From: an uncultured Acidobacteriia bacterium
GTDB lineage: Bacteria; Acidobacteriota; Terriglobia; Bryobacterales; Bryobacteraceae
Direction: 5' to 3'
NCBI GenBank assembly: GCA_903925975.1
Contig: CAIYHG010000181.1
Location: forward strand, 1-64,000
DNA: 64,000 nucleotides
Positions 45,029 through 53,608 of this stretch are shown here, piece after piece; the stretch's first letter is position 1, and the number at the start of each line of letters is the position of its first letter. A program made the translations under genes and the position numbers. The notes below the pieces were generated by a model. That model was not told the DNA's origin, did not search any database, and was given only the letters and a program-made list of their open reading frames with translations.

Positions 45029-46354
45029 ATGGACGTCCATCTCTCCTCGTATGGCCGGGCTTCGTCGCGGCCGGCGCCTGTCAACCGGATGATGCAGGCC
45101 TTCGCCAGCGATTTCCGCGACGGCGTCGATATCAATCTTGGCGTAGGCTACGTCAACGAAAAGACCATCCCGGTTCCGGCGCTCATCGAGGCCATGCAGG
45201 CCGTTGCGGGCGACCCGGTGGCATACAGGCAGGCGTTCAATTCCGGCGGTCCGGCCGGCTCGGCGAATCTGGTGGCGTCGTTGCGCCGCTTGCTGAGCGG
45301 GCCGGGGAGCGCGCTCGACCCGGCCACGGTCGAGCGCCGGCAGTTGATCATCGGCCCGTGTGGCGCCACCAGCATTCTCGATGGGTTGGCCGAAGTGATC
45401 GAGCCGGGAATCGTGGTCACGTCCGACCCGATGTATTACATCTACTGCGAGGCGCTCGAACGCAAAGGCTTCGAGGTTCTGGCTGTCCCTGAGGACGACG
45501 AAGGCATCGGTCTCGAAGCGCTAGAGCGAAAACTGGCGTCGCTCGGCGACGGCATCAACCGGCTCGCCTTCTTCTACGCTGTCACGGTCAATAACCCCTC
45601 GTGTACGCTGCTCTCAAACCGGCGCCGGCGCGCGCTGCTCGATGTCGCGGCGCGGCTCTCGCGCGAGCAAGGCCGGCGCATTCCTATTTTCTACGACCTC
45701 GCCTACGAATTGCTGCTGCACGATCCCGAGGCTGCGCCCTTTGTTTCCGTGCTGCCCGAAGACGAACTCGGGATCGCCTATGAGATCGGAACGCTTTCGA
45801 AGCTGCTGGCCCCAAGCCTGCGGATCGGCTATCTGCTCGGTCCCGATGGCCCGCTGATGAATGCGATGGTGCAGAAGACCAGCGACACGGGGTTCAGCGC
45901 GCCCCTCTTCGTTCAGGAGATGGCATCTTACCTTCTGGACCGGCACGTCACGGCGCAACTCCGCGCCGTGAATGCAGGCTACCGCCAGAAGGCGCTGGCC
46001 GTTCGTGAGGGGATCGAGCGCAGCCTCGGCCCATTCCTCGAAGAGTGCCGCGGCGGCAGCGCGGGCTTCTATTACTACTTGACCTTCCGCGACGTGGAAA
46101 CGCACCCCGCCTCGCCGCTGTTCCAGTTTCTGACGCGCACCACGGGCGACCCCTTGCTCGACGGCCCTGAGGGCAACCGCCTGCCGCGGGTGATGTACAT
46201 TCCCGGGGAATACTGTGTCCACCCGAGGGGCGAGATAGTCGAAAAGGGCAAGCGCCAGATGCGCCTATCCTACGGCTACGAGGACGCGCCTACGATACTG
46301 TGCGCGCTGGCTGTGATGAAGGAAGCGGTGGAATACGCGCGCGCCCGTGCCTGA
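45029..46354 (+). CDS. PLP-dependent aminotransferase class I/II
   Basis: The 441-residue protein is called from ATG 45029 because GGAG lies 6 bases before; an upstream ATG at 45017 is also possible. The PLP lysine is K258 in GTLSKLLAPSLRIGYLLG. NNPSCTLLS and DLAYELLL match the Asn/Asp-Tyr of fold-type I aminotransferases. It most resembles the aminotransferase domain of MocR-type regulators, but without the GntR DNA-binding part. The substrate is unknown. Its C-terminal helix (ILCALAVMKEAVEYARARA) is echoed by a relic downstream of the Fic gene. Confidence 0.85.
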   Translation: MDVHLSSYGRASSRPAPVNRMMQAFASDFRDGVDINLGVGYVNEKTIPVPALIEAMQAVAGDPVAYRQAFNSGGPAGSANLVASLRRLLSGPGSALDPATVERRQLIIGPCGATSILDGLAEVIEPGIVVTSDPMYYIYCEALERKGFEVLAVPEDDEGIGLEALERKLASLGDGINRLAFFYAVTVNNPSCTLLSNRRRRALLDVAARLSREQGRRIPIFYDLAYELLLHDPEAAPFVSVLPEDELGIAYEIGTLSKLLAPSLRIGYLLGPDGPLMNAMVQKTSDTGFSAPLFVQEMASYLLDRHVTAQLRAVNAGYRQKALAVREGIERSLGPFLEECRGGSAGFYYYLTFRDVETHPASPLFQFLTRTTGDPLLDGPEGNRLPRVMYIPGEYCVHPRGEIVEKGKRQMRLSYGYEDAPTILCALAVMKEAVEYARARA

Positions 46355-46424
46355 AATCTTGACCAAGGGATGATTTACCGGACTTTATAGCGGACATTGC
46401 GCAGGTCTATACCGACCTTGAAGT

Positions 46425-46451
46425 CTACTTAATTAAATGATATATAAGTAG
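46425..46451. promoter_or_regulatory. AT-rich inverted repeat before fic
   Basis: CTACTTA-N13-TAAGTAG lies in an unusually AT-rich stretch (46421-46470) 23 bp before the Fic start. The position and symmetry fit an operator, and the AT-rich run fits a promoter, but neither is proven. Confidence 0.45.
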
Positions 46452-46473
46452 TTGTTGTGTTTATATAACGGTC

Positions 46474-47685
46474 ATGGATGCGGACATATTAGCGGAAGAT
46501 CGAGGCGAGGCTGTTTCCCTGATGGAGCCGCTTCTGATCGCGGACGGCTCTCGCCATCGAGGGGAGCTTCTGGACCTTGCGCTAGATCTCGCCCAGAGGT
46601 CCGCCGGCTTCCGCCGCAGTCTGCCGGCCGCCCTGCTCGCGTCGCTGGCCGATTTGGTCCGGGCGATGAACTGCTACTACTCGAACCTGATCGAAGGCCA
46701 CGACACACACCCCGTGGATATCGAGCGGGCGTTGAAGAACGATTACAGCCACGATCGCCGCAAGCGCGATTTGCAGGTGGAAGCCAAAGCCCACATAGCC
46801 GTGCAGCAATGGATCGATACTGGCGGACTCAAAGGCGGCGCCGTCAGCGCCGGGGCGATTGCGGAGGTTCACCGGCGCTTCTGCGAACTTCTGCCCGAGG
46901 ATCTTCTCTGGGTCGAAGACCCCACAACCCACGAACGCATCCGGCTCGCGCCCGGCGAATTCCGCAGGCGGGATGTTCAGGTGGGCACTCACGTCGCGAT
47001 CAGTCCGGGCGCTTTGCCCCGCTTCCTGGCGCGTTTCGAGCAGGCGTACGGAAATCCAGGCAAGGCCGACGGCGTAATTTCCATGGCAGCCGCACACCAT
47101 CGCCTGCTATGGATGCATCCGTTTGTGGACGGCAACGGGCGAGTGGCGCGCCTGATGTCGCATGCGATGCTGCTCAATATCCTCGATACCGGCGCGGTCT
47201 GGTCGGTGGCGCGCGGACTTGCGCGGAATGTACAGGAGTATAAGACCCTGCTGGCGAATTGCGACTTGCCGCGGCGCAACAATCTGGATGGCCGGGGAGC
47301 GCTCAGCGAGGAAGCTCTCGCGGAATTTACGCGGTTCTTCCTCACGGTCTGCGCCGATCAGGTCGCGTTCATGGAAGGTCTGATGCAGCCCGACCGCCTG
47401 CGCACCCGCATCCTGCTATGGGCCGAGGAAGAGACCCGGATGGGCCAACTGCCGGCAAGATCGGGCAGCATTCTTGAAGCCGTGCTCTATCGCGGCGAGC
47501 TGCCCCGCGGCGAGGCCGCCGCCCTAGTGGGAACCGGCGAGCGCCAGGCCCGCCGCATCGTATCGGCGTTGCTTGAGAAGGAAGTGCTGGTGTCGGACAG
47601 TCCGCGTTCCCCGCTGCGCCTGGCATTTCCCGCTGCGCTCGCCTCGCGTTGGATGCCGGGGCTATTTCCGGAGAAGCCGTACTAA
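46474..47685 (+). CDS. Fic-domain AMP-transferase with inhibitory helix
   Basis: The 403-residue protein has the Fic active-site loop HPFVDGNGR (H215-R223), required for AMP or related nucleotide transfer. An N-terminal inhibitory helix is present: SNLIEG (S70-E74-G75), matching the S/TxxxEG motif of class II Fic proteins that self-inhibit through the Glu. The C-terminus (residues about 330-390) resembles a winged helix (LEAVLYRGELPRGEAAALVGTGERQARRIVSALLEKEVL). It would modify a protein target or regulate itself; no antitoxin gene is adjacent because the inhibitor is in cis. AT-rich DNA with a palindrome precedes it. Confidence 0.9.
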   Translation: MDADILAEDRGEAVSLMEPLLIADGSRHRGELLDLALDLAQRSAGFRRSLPAALLASLADLVRAMNCYYSNLIEGHDTHPVDIERALKNDYSHDRRKRDLQVEAKAHIAVQQWIDTGGLKGGAVSAGAIAEVHRRFCELLPEDLLWVEDPTTHERIRLAPGEFRRRDVQVGTHVAISPGALPRFLARFEQAYGNPGKADGVISMAAAHHRLLWMHPFVDGNGRVARLMSHAMLLNILDTGAVWSVARGLARNVQEYKTLLANCDLPRRNNLDGRGALSEEALAEFTRFFLTVCADQVAFMEGLMQPDRLRTRILLWAEEETRMGQLPARSGSILEAVLYRGELPRGEAAALVGTGERQARRIVSALLEKEVLVSDSPRSPLRLAFPAALASRWMPGLFPEKPY

Positions 47686-47734
47686 CATCCAAACCCCGCC
47701 GTGCGCCAGTCCGTGAGAGCCCTGAACCGCGCAT

Positions 47735-47810
47735 GGCTTCGACGACGTTCCCGAAATGCTGCGTGCGCTGGCGTTGATGCGGGAAGGCGTGGAATACGCG
47801 CGGTCCGTGA
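47735..47810 (+). pseudogene. C-terminal remnant of a second aminotransferase
   Basis: The stretch reads GFDDVPEMLRALALMREGVEYAR, close to the last helix of the intact aminotransferase at 45029-46354 (ILCALAVMKEAVEYARA), but not identical. An in-frame TGA at 47723 and no start codon mark it as a relic of a related gene. It lies on the far side of the Fic gene from the intact copy. The frame continues a few codons into the 3' end of the convergent M48 gene. Confidence 0.6.
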
Positions 47811-47813
47811 CTC

Positions 47814-48593
47814 TTACCGGCCAGCCTTGGCCTCCAACGCACTGACCCGTTCGGGGAGCGGCGGATGCGTTGAAAAGTATTCCGCCAGACCGGAATCGCC
47901 CGGCGATGCTTTCGCCAGGCGAAGCAGCGCGCGGGCCGCGGCGCGCGCATCGAAACCGGCCGCCGCGGAGAGCCGGGCTCCTTCGCGATCGGCCTCGAGT
48001 TCCAAATCCCGCGAGTAGCCCTTACCGAGCAATTCGCGAAGCAGCATCCCCGCGCCGGACAGCCTGGCGGTGACCGCGCCGAGGATTGTCTGGGTGGTTA
48101 GCTGGCTCCTCGCATGGCCGAGCGTGACGTGGGCCATTTCGTGCCCGAGGAAGAACGCGATTTCGTCGCGGTCCTGCGCGCACAGGCGGATCAGGGCTTC
48201 GGTGATGAACACGAAGCCGCCGGGGAGCGCGAAGGCATTCGCCACGCCGGCGCGGAGGACACGAAATTGAAACTTCCGGCGCGGATCGGCGACCGCCGCA
48301 AGGCTTGAGCCGACCGTTGCTACAAGCTCCTGGGCTGCGCTTGAGGCGCGGCCTGGAAACTGCGCCGCGAACTGGCGGGCGCATTCGGTCCCGTACTCCT
48401 GTTCCGCCTGGAGCGCATCGGTCTCGCTTCCGGCCATCCAACTCCACATCCAGTTGGCTTGGCGAAAACGCTTTCGAGAATGGCCGCCGAGCCATGAGCC
48501 CAGGCGAGGCAGACTCTTCGCGCAGAAGAACAGGAGGATGGCGACGATGAGAAGTAGTTTCAGCAATGCCCAACTCCGCGCTGTATGGATCAA
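47814..48593 (-). CDS. M48-family zinc metallopeptidase
   Basis: The 259-residue protein has an N-terminal membrane anchor (LLKLLLIVAILLFFCAKSL). The zinc motif is HEMAH (H151, H155) with a third ligand in LELEADREG, and THPPLPERVSALEA follows, as in M48 peptidases. These act in envelope protein quality control or as exported proteases. The track start is TTG 48593; an internal start is possible but would shorten the anchor. Confidence 0.85.
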   Translation of the reverse strand: MIHTARSWALLKLLLIVAILLFFCAKSLPRLGSWLGGHSRKRFRQANWMWSWMAGSETDALQAEQEYGTECARQFAAQFPGRASSAAQELVATVGSSLAAVADPRRKFQFRVLRAGVANAFALPGGFVFITEALIRLCAQDRDEIAFFLGHEMAHVTLGHARSQLTTQTILGAVTARLSGAGMLLRELLGKGYSRDLELEADREGARLSAAAGFDARAAARALLRLAKASPGDSGLAEYFSTHPPLPERVSALEAKAGR

Positions 48594-48631
48594 TGGTACG
48601 TCCGGTGAGGAATGCGTGGCGTAATTGCGCG

Positions 48632-49261
48632 TCAGCCTGCGATGGCCCGAAACCGCGCCAGGATTTCTTCCACTCGCCCCGCGGCCCGCTTGAGATCGTG
48701 CCCTGTGCCTTCGACCGGCATGACCTCCGTCCGCGCCGGAATCAAAGCCGTTGCTTCTTGCAGCTCTTCAATCGAACCGAACGGGTCTGACGTTCCATGC
48801 ACGAACAACGCGGGCGCTCGCCATTGCGGAAAGAACTTGGTGCGTTTCGCCTCCGGCTTGCCCGGCGGATGCAGGGGGTAGGAAAGCAGCAGCAAGCCTG
48901 CGAACAACTCCGGCCGTTCGGCTGCGAGCATCGCCGTCTGCCTGCCTCCGTAGGAGTGACCCGCCGCGAAGATGCGGCCCGGGGCCATGCCCCGCATCGC
49001 CTCGGCAGCCTGGGCGATGCCCTCGCGGTCGCGCGCGGCGTGGGCGGGGAAGGGCGGTCCCTTGGGGCGCAACTGCCGGAACGGCAGGTCGTAACGCAAC
49101 GCGGTGTAGCCTGCGGCCGCCAAGGCGTGCGCCAGATGAACCAGCAGCGGGGCGTCGCGATTGGACCCCGCGCCGTGCGTCAGGAGGAAGCCGTCACCAC
49201 CGGGGCGCTCGGGCCGGTGCAGGGCTCCTCTCACGCCCGCGGCTTCGAATGCTTCTTCCAT
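48632..49261 (-). CDS. Alpha/beta hydrolase (Tex30/KANL3-like dienelactone-hydrolase-type)
   Basis: The 209-residue protein is called from ATG 49261. It has GDGFLLTHGAGSNRDAP at the oxyanion strand, the nucleophile elbow AAGHSYGGRQTAML, an aspartate in FVHGTSDPFGS and a histidine in GTGHDLK. Cytoplasmic; small acyl or ester substrates are likely but unassigned. It lies 39 bp upstream of the M48 gene on the same strand. Confidence 0.8.
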   Translation of the reverse strand: MEEAFEAAGVRGALHRPERPGGDGFLLTHGAGSNRDAPLLVHLAHALAAAGYTALRYDLPFRQLRPKGPPFPAHAARDREGIAQAAEAMRGMAPGRIFAAGHSYGGRQTAMLAAERPELFAGLLLLSYPLHPPGKPEAKRTKFFPQWRAPALFVHGTSDPFGSIEELQEATALIPARTEVMPVEGTGHDLKRAAGRVEEILARFRAIAG

Positions 49262-49402
49262 TGGCCCGGGAAACACTCCGGCTACGTGTTCAGATCCTTC
49301 ACCGTCTTGGCGACCATGGAGCGCGGCGCGAAGCGCAGGCCACGCACAGCCCGCGATGCTTCGCCGATGCGCCGGTTACGATGGCCGCACCGCGGGCCAC
49401 CG

Positions 49403-49645
49403 CTACTCCTTCTTCTTCAGGCTGCCTTCGTTATCCGCGATGAAACGCCGGATCTCGTCCGTCATCCCCAGCAGTTTCTCCCATTGCTCTTTGTAGAGGG
49501 TGACGGGAAACCGCCCCAGGCCGTACACCGAGAGTCCGCCTTTCTCGCTCACGCGCAGCGAAAGCTGCCCGCGCGGCCGTTTCAGCGCCTCGTTTTCGGC
49601 GCGCAATCGCTCAAGTTCCGCTTGTAGTTCTTCTTCAGTGGGCAT
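49403..49645 (-). CDS. Small conserved coiled-coil protein
   Basis: The 80-residue protein begins with a coiled coil (TEEELQAELERLRAENEALKR). The middle has the motif LSLRVSEKGGLSVYGLGRFPVTLYKEQWEKLL. That motif recurs in small uncharacterised proteins of other phyla. The C-terminus is helical (DEIRRFIADNEGSLKKKE). It has no membrane segment. It is divergent from the HAD gene with only 33 bp between starts, so they likely share a regulatory region. Confidence 0.75.
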   Translation of the reverse strand: MPTEEELQAELERLRAENEALKRPRGQLSLRVSEKGGLSVYGLGRFPVTLYKEQWEKLLGMTDEIRRFIADNEGSLKKKE

Positions 49646-49678
49646 GTCTTAATCACATGATAGGCTGGAATTCTGCCT

Positions 49679-50320
49679 ATGTCTGCGCGTTTCGATGCAG
49701 TGTTGTTCGATTTTGACGGTGTAATTGTGGATAGCGAGCCTTTGCATTTCGCCGCCTGGGTGGAGGCGGTTGCGCCGCTCGGTATCCAGGTCGAATGGGC
49801 TTATTACCGCGAACACTGCGTCGGGACCCATGAGCGCTTCACCCTCCAACTGCTCGGAGCGCTGGCTCCATCGCCGTGTGACGCCGAGACGCTGGAGGCC
49901 GCTTACAGCCGCAAGAAAGAAATCTTCAGCCGGACTCTGTTTGCCGCGCCGCCCTTTGCGGAAGGCCTGCGCGAGCTCCTGGGCGCTCTCCGGAAGGAGT
50001 ATCGCCTGGGTTTAGTGAGTTCCACGAATCGCTATGTCATCGAGCCGGCGTTAGCCGCCGGCGGTTTCGATGGCGTATTCGAACTCCTTGTTTGCGGCCG
50101 GGAAGCCGAACAGGTGAAGCCCGCGCCGCACCCCTATCTGCGCGCCGCGGCGCTGCTGGCGGCCAAGAACCCGCTGGCCGTGGAGGATTCCGCGTCGGGA
50201 ATCGCCAGCGCCCGCGCGGCCGGTTTCGAAGTGCTCGTGATCCCCCGGCCGGAAGACGTAACCCGGCTGCTTTGCGAGCGCCTGAATTTCGATCCGCGGA
50301 AGAACGGCGCGCTTCGGTAG
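49679..50320 (+). CDS. HAD-superfamily phosphatase (beta-phosphoglucomutase-like)
   Basis: The 213-residue protein has the four HAD motifs: DFDGVIVDSE (nucleophile and general acid Asp), the Ser/Thr of LGLVSSTNRY, the Lys of EQVKPAPHPY, and AVEDSASGIASARAAG with a motif-IV Asp. Its helical cap (residues about 15-90) is C1 type, as in beta-phosphoglucomutase and phosphoglycolate phosphatase. It likely acts on a phosphorylated sugar or related ester. Confidence 0.88.
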   Translation: MSARFDAVLFDFDGVIVDSEPLHFAAWVEAVAPLGIQVEWAYYREHCVGTHERFTLQLLGALAPSPCDAETLEAAYSRKKEIFSRTLFAAPPFAEGLRELLGALRKEYRLGLVSSTNRYVIEPALAAGGFDGVFELLVCGREAEQVKPAPHPYLRAAALLAAKNPLAVEDSASGIASARAAGFEVLVIPRPEDVTRLLCERLNFDPRKNGALR

Positions 50321-50414
50321 ATCCGCCGGGACGCCCGCGGCGGAGTGATGCGCCCGCGCGACTGCCGCATCTCCGCGCGGGAAAGCGCTCTTCGGGCGGT
50401 GTACCCTGGAGCTA

Positions 50415-52304
50415 GTGCCCGTCGATAACAAGGCGAAGGCCGCGGATCATCTGCGCGGCGCGCTGCCCCTCATACTGGAACTGGTTCGCCCGCGAAGGAA
50501 ACTCCTGGCGCTCGGCTTCCTGTTGATGCTGATCAACCGCTCGTCGGGCCTGGTGCTGCCCGCTTCCACCAAATGGCTGGTGGACAACGTAATCGGCAAG
50601 CGCCAGATCGAGCTGCTGATACCCCTGATACTGGCGGTTCTGGCCGCCACCTGTTTGCAGGGGATTACGTCTTATGCGTTGACCCAACTGCTTTCGAAGG
50701 AAGCGCAGCGCCTCATCTCCGAATTGCGCCGCAAGGTGCAGGAACACGTGGGGCGGCTGCCGGTTGCTTATTACGACTCCAACAAGACGGGGAAGCTGGT
50801 CTCCCGGATCATGAGCGACGTGGAAGGCGTGCGCAATCTGCTCGGTACCGGCTTGGTGGATTTTGCCGGCGGCGTCCTGATGGCGCTGCTCTCTCTCGGC
50901 GTGTTGCTCTGGACCAGTCCCTTGCTTACCGTCCTGGCCGTTACCTTCATAGGGGGTTTCGCCTTTGGGCTGAAGAAATCGCTCGGCCGGATACGGCCGA
51001 ATTTCAGAGAGCGCGGCAAGATCAACGCCGAAGTTGTCGGCCGCCTGAACGAATCCCTGTCGGGCGTTCGCGTGGTGAAGGGGTACCACGCGGAAGCGTC
51101 CGAAGCGCGCGTGTTTTCGGCCGGCGTAGCCAGGCTGCTCGAAAACGTCATCAGCACGCTTTCGATGATTTCCTTTATGACCCTCTCGGCAACGGTGCTG
51201 ATGGGCGTTGTGGGCGCCGCGGTAATGTATGTGGGCGCGCGGGAGATATTTGCCGGCGCGCTGACGTTGGGCGGCTTTATGATGTTCACGGCGTTTCTGG
51301 CGTTTCTTGTAGCCCCGGTGTTCCAGATGGTGGGAATCGGCACGCAACTCGCCGAGGCGCTGGCCGGCCTGGACCGTACGCAGGAGGTCCTGGGGGAGAG
51401 AGCGGAAGACGATAACCCGCGCCGCACGGTATCGATGGGCCCTATCCACGGCTCCGTGGCCTTCGACCGGGTCGGGTTTGAGTACGAGGCCGATATGCCG
51501 GTGCTGCGGGATGTCAACTTTGAATCGCAGCCGGGGACGGTGACGGCCCTGGTTGGACCTTCCGGGTCGGGCAAGTCCACGATCATCAGCCTGATTGCGG
51601 CCTTCCACGAACCTCTTTCCGGGGTGGTTTCGGTGGATGGCATCGATCTTTCGACGGTGCGGCTGGACTCCTACCGGACGCAGATCGGCGTAGTGTTGCA
51701 GGAAACTTTTCTCTTCGATGGAAACATTCGCGACAACGTCGCCTTCGCGCGGCAGGGAGCGTCTGAAGAAGACATCCTGGAGGCCTGCCGCATCGCGCGG
51801 GTGGACGAATTCGCGGAGCGCCTCGAAAAGAAATACGAAACGGTGATCGGCGAGCGCGGAGTGAAGCTTTCCGGCGGCCAACGCCAGCGCGTCTCGATTG
51901 CCCGCGCGATTGTCGCCAATCCACGCATCCTCATTCTGGACGAAGCTACCTCCAGCCTCGACTCCGAATCCGAAGCGGCCATCCAGGAGGGCCTGGCGTA
52001 TCTGATGAAAGGCCGGACCACCTTCGTCATCGCCCACCGCCTTTCCACTATCCGGCGCGCCGACCAGATTCTGGTTGTGGAAGACGGCCGCATCGTGGAG
52101 CGCGGCTCCCACGAGTCGCTCTATGCCCTGCAAGGCCGCTACTACGACCTCTACACGCGCCAGCACGGAATGGACGCTAACCTTTTTCTGGCTCCCGGGG
52201 AAGGTGAGCCTGAAATTGCGGCGTCCGATGAGCCCGCGGTGGGTTCCGCGGCTCAGCCGGGCGCCTCGGCAGCCGCGCTGTTCCGGAGAGGCATCGACGG
52301 ATAG
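50415..52304 (+). CDS. ABC exporter (fused membrane and ATPase domains)
   Basis: The 629-residue half-transporter has six membrane helices in residues about 25-310 and a nucleotide-binding domain at about 345-600. Walker A is GPSGSGKST, signature LSGGQRQR, Walker B ILILDEATSSLD, and the H-loop is in VIAHRLST. It exports lipids, peptides or drugs as a homodimer (MsbA/BmrA type). The start is GTG 50415. The C-terminal 30-residue tail is Ala/Pro/Glu-rich. A 7-bp hairpin (TAGGGCG/CGCCCTA) overlaps its stop. Confidence 0.9.
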   Translation: MPVDNKAKAADHLRGALPLILELVRPRRKLLALGFLLMLINRSSGLVLPASTKWLVDNVIGKRQIELLIPLILAVLAATCLQGITSYALTQLLSKEAQRLISELRRKVQEHVGRLPVAYYDSNKTGKLVSRIMSDVEGVRNLLGTGLVDFAGGVLMALLSLGVLLWTSPLLTVLAVTFIGGFAFGLKKSLGRIRPNFRERGKINAEVVGRLNESLSGVRVVKGYHAEASEARVFSAGVARLLENVISTLSMISFMTLSATVLMGVVGAAVMYVGAREIFAGALTLGGFMMFTAFLAFLVAPVFQMVGIGTQLAEALAGLDRTQEVLGERAEDDNPRRTVSMGPIHGSVAFDRVGFEYEADMPVLRDVNFESQPGTVTALVGPSGSGKSTIISLIAAFHEPLSGVVSVDGIDLSTVRLDSYRTQIGVVLQETFLFDGNIRDNVAFARQGASEEDILEACRIARVDEFAERLEKKYETVIGERGVKLSGGQRQRVSIARAIVANPRILILDEATSSLDSESEAAIQEGLAYLMKGRTTFVIAHRLSTIRRADQILVVEDGRIVERGSHESLYALQGRYYDLYTRQHGMDANLFLAPGEGEPEIAASDEPAVGSAAQPGASAAALFRRGIDG

Positions 52305-52347
52305 GGCGCGCGATACGCCCTACCGTACGGTGTTAGGATCAAGCTGA

Positions 52348-52728
52348 ATGCCGCTCGGCGAACTTACCAAGCAACTCGCGCAGCAGGCGCTGCTTTCGGC
52401 TACCAGCGCTCCCGCCAAGGAACCTGCTCCGGCGCCTCAGCCGGATAATGCGGGCGCCGCAATCCTGGGGCAGGTCGCGGGCATGCAAAAGGCGCTCAAG
52501 GAAGACGAGGAACTGGTGATCTTCTTCCAGCACGGAGCTACCCGGCTGCGGGTTTTGGAAATCTATTTCCCTACCTGGCGCGTGGCGGTACTGGGCGGGG
52601 CGGACCAGGAACGCGCGATGGCGCGCGTGATCTCGCCGGTAGATTCGCTGCAACTGCTGGTTCGCGTAGTGAAGGCGCAGCCGGGGGCCAAGCCCGTCAG
52701 AATTAAGCTGGTCGCGCCCAAGACGTGA
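52348..52728 (+). CDS. Conserved hypothetical cytoplasmic protein
   Basis: The 126-residue protein has no recognised family. A Pro/Ala-rich start (SAPAKEPAPAPQPDN) precedes an alpha/beta domain: MQKALKEDEELVIFFQHGATRLRVLEIYFPTWRVAVLGGADQERAMARVISPVDSLQLLV. No signal peptide or membrane helix. It lies 43 bp after the ABC exporter gene and 99 bp before a Crp/Fnr gene with its own candidate promoter. Confidence 0.65.
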   Translation: MPLGELTKQLAQQALLSATSAPAKEPAPAPQPDNAGAAILGQVAGMQKALKEDEELVIFFQHGATRLRVLEIYFPTWRVAVLGGADQERAMARVISPVDSLQLLVRVVKAQPGAKPVRIKLVAPKT

Positions 52729-52773
52729 AACGTCCGATAAGTCTTAAGTAGCGCGCCCGCGCACGCGCCGCGC

Positions 52774-52803
52774 TTGGAATTGAAACACGTGAAATGTTAT
52801 GGT
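52774..52803 (+). promoter_or_regulatory. Candidate promoter of the Crp/Fnr gene
   Basis: TTGGAA (52774-52779), 18 bases, TATGGT (52798-52803). The ATG at 52828 is preceded by GGAGGG at 52813-52818. Confidence 0.4.
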
Positions 52804-52827
52804 CTTGAATACGGAGGGCGCTAGGGA

Positions 52828-53493
52828 ATGACGAACGGTCCCATACGGGAAGACGCGCTCGCCTATCTGCCATGTTCTACCATTGCGAGTTTTCGCAAAG
52901 GGCAGGTTATCTACGACCACAATCAGCCTTCCGGACTGATCTATCTCATCATTGACGGCAAAGTAAAGATCACGCGTATTGGCGACACGGGGCATCGCGT
53001 CGTGGTGGACATTTATCAACCCGACGAGTTTTTTGGGGAAGCCGCCTTTCTGAATATCGGCCAGCGCAATGAGCAGGCCAGCGCCCTCGAAGACACAAAG
53101 GTGATGACCTGGGCGGCCTCTGAGATCGAGCAACTGGTGATGAAGCAGCCCCGCCTGGGAGTGGCCCTGCTGCAAATGGCGGTGCAGCGGACCGTGGATT
53201 CGCTTCACCGGATTGAGAGCTTCTCGGTGGACAACATCGCCCGCCGGCTGGCGCGGTCGCTCTTGCGGTTTTCCGAGCGGTTCGGCGTTCTCGAAGAAGA
53301 CGGCTTCGTGCGGATGCTGCCGTTCACCCACGAGACTCTGGCGCAATACGTGGGCACATCTCGCGAGATCGTGACGCACTGGATGGCCCGCTTCCAGCGC
53401 GAAGGCCACCTGAAATACTCCCGCAGCGGAATCCTTCTGCAGGCCTCCAGCCTCCGGAAGTGGCTGGACAACGCCAAAGCCGACGTTGTGTGA
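52828..53493 (+). CDS. Crp/Fnr-family transcriptional regulator
   Basis: The 221-residue regulator has a cyclic-nucleotide-like beta-barrel (IASFRKGQVIYDHNQPSGLIYLIIDGKVKI...PDEFFGEAAFL), a long dimer helix, and a winged helix-turn-helix (MLPFTHETLAQYVGTSREIVTHWMARFQREGHL). The recognition helix (TSREIVTHWMARF) resembles the Crp/Fnr recognition helix. No Fnr-type N-terminal Cys cluster is present, so the signal is unlikely to be an iron-sulfur cluster. It is monocistronic. Confidence 0.9.
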   Translation: MTNGPIREDALAYLPCSTIASFRKGQVIYDHNQPSGLIYLIIDGKVKITRIGDTGHRVVVDIYQPDEFFGEAAFLNIGQRNEQASALEDTKVMTWAASEIEQLVMKQPRLGVALLQMAVQRTVDSLHRIESFSVDNIARRLARSLLRFSERFGVLEEDGFVRMLPFTHETLAQYVGTSREIVTHWMARFQREGHLKYSRSGILLQASSLRKWLDNAKADVV

Positions 53494-53608
53494 GCGTTTT
53501 CCGCGGGGCGGCAGCTTTTTCGGCAACGCGCTTCCCCCCTTCCGATGGACTGGGCGAGACTCCTCCCGGCGGAGCGGTTAGCGCCAAATGCTAAAATCGA
53601 GTCAGCGA

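Noticed and set aside
50412-52166. 584-codon ORF antisense to the ABC exporter
   Set aside because: A long shadow caused by high GC; composition is His/Gln/Arg-rich and the sense strand has full ABC motifs.
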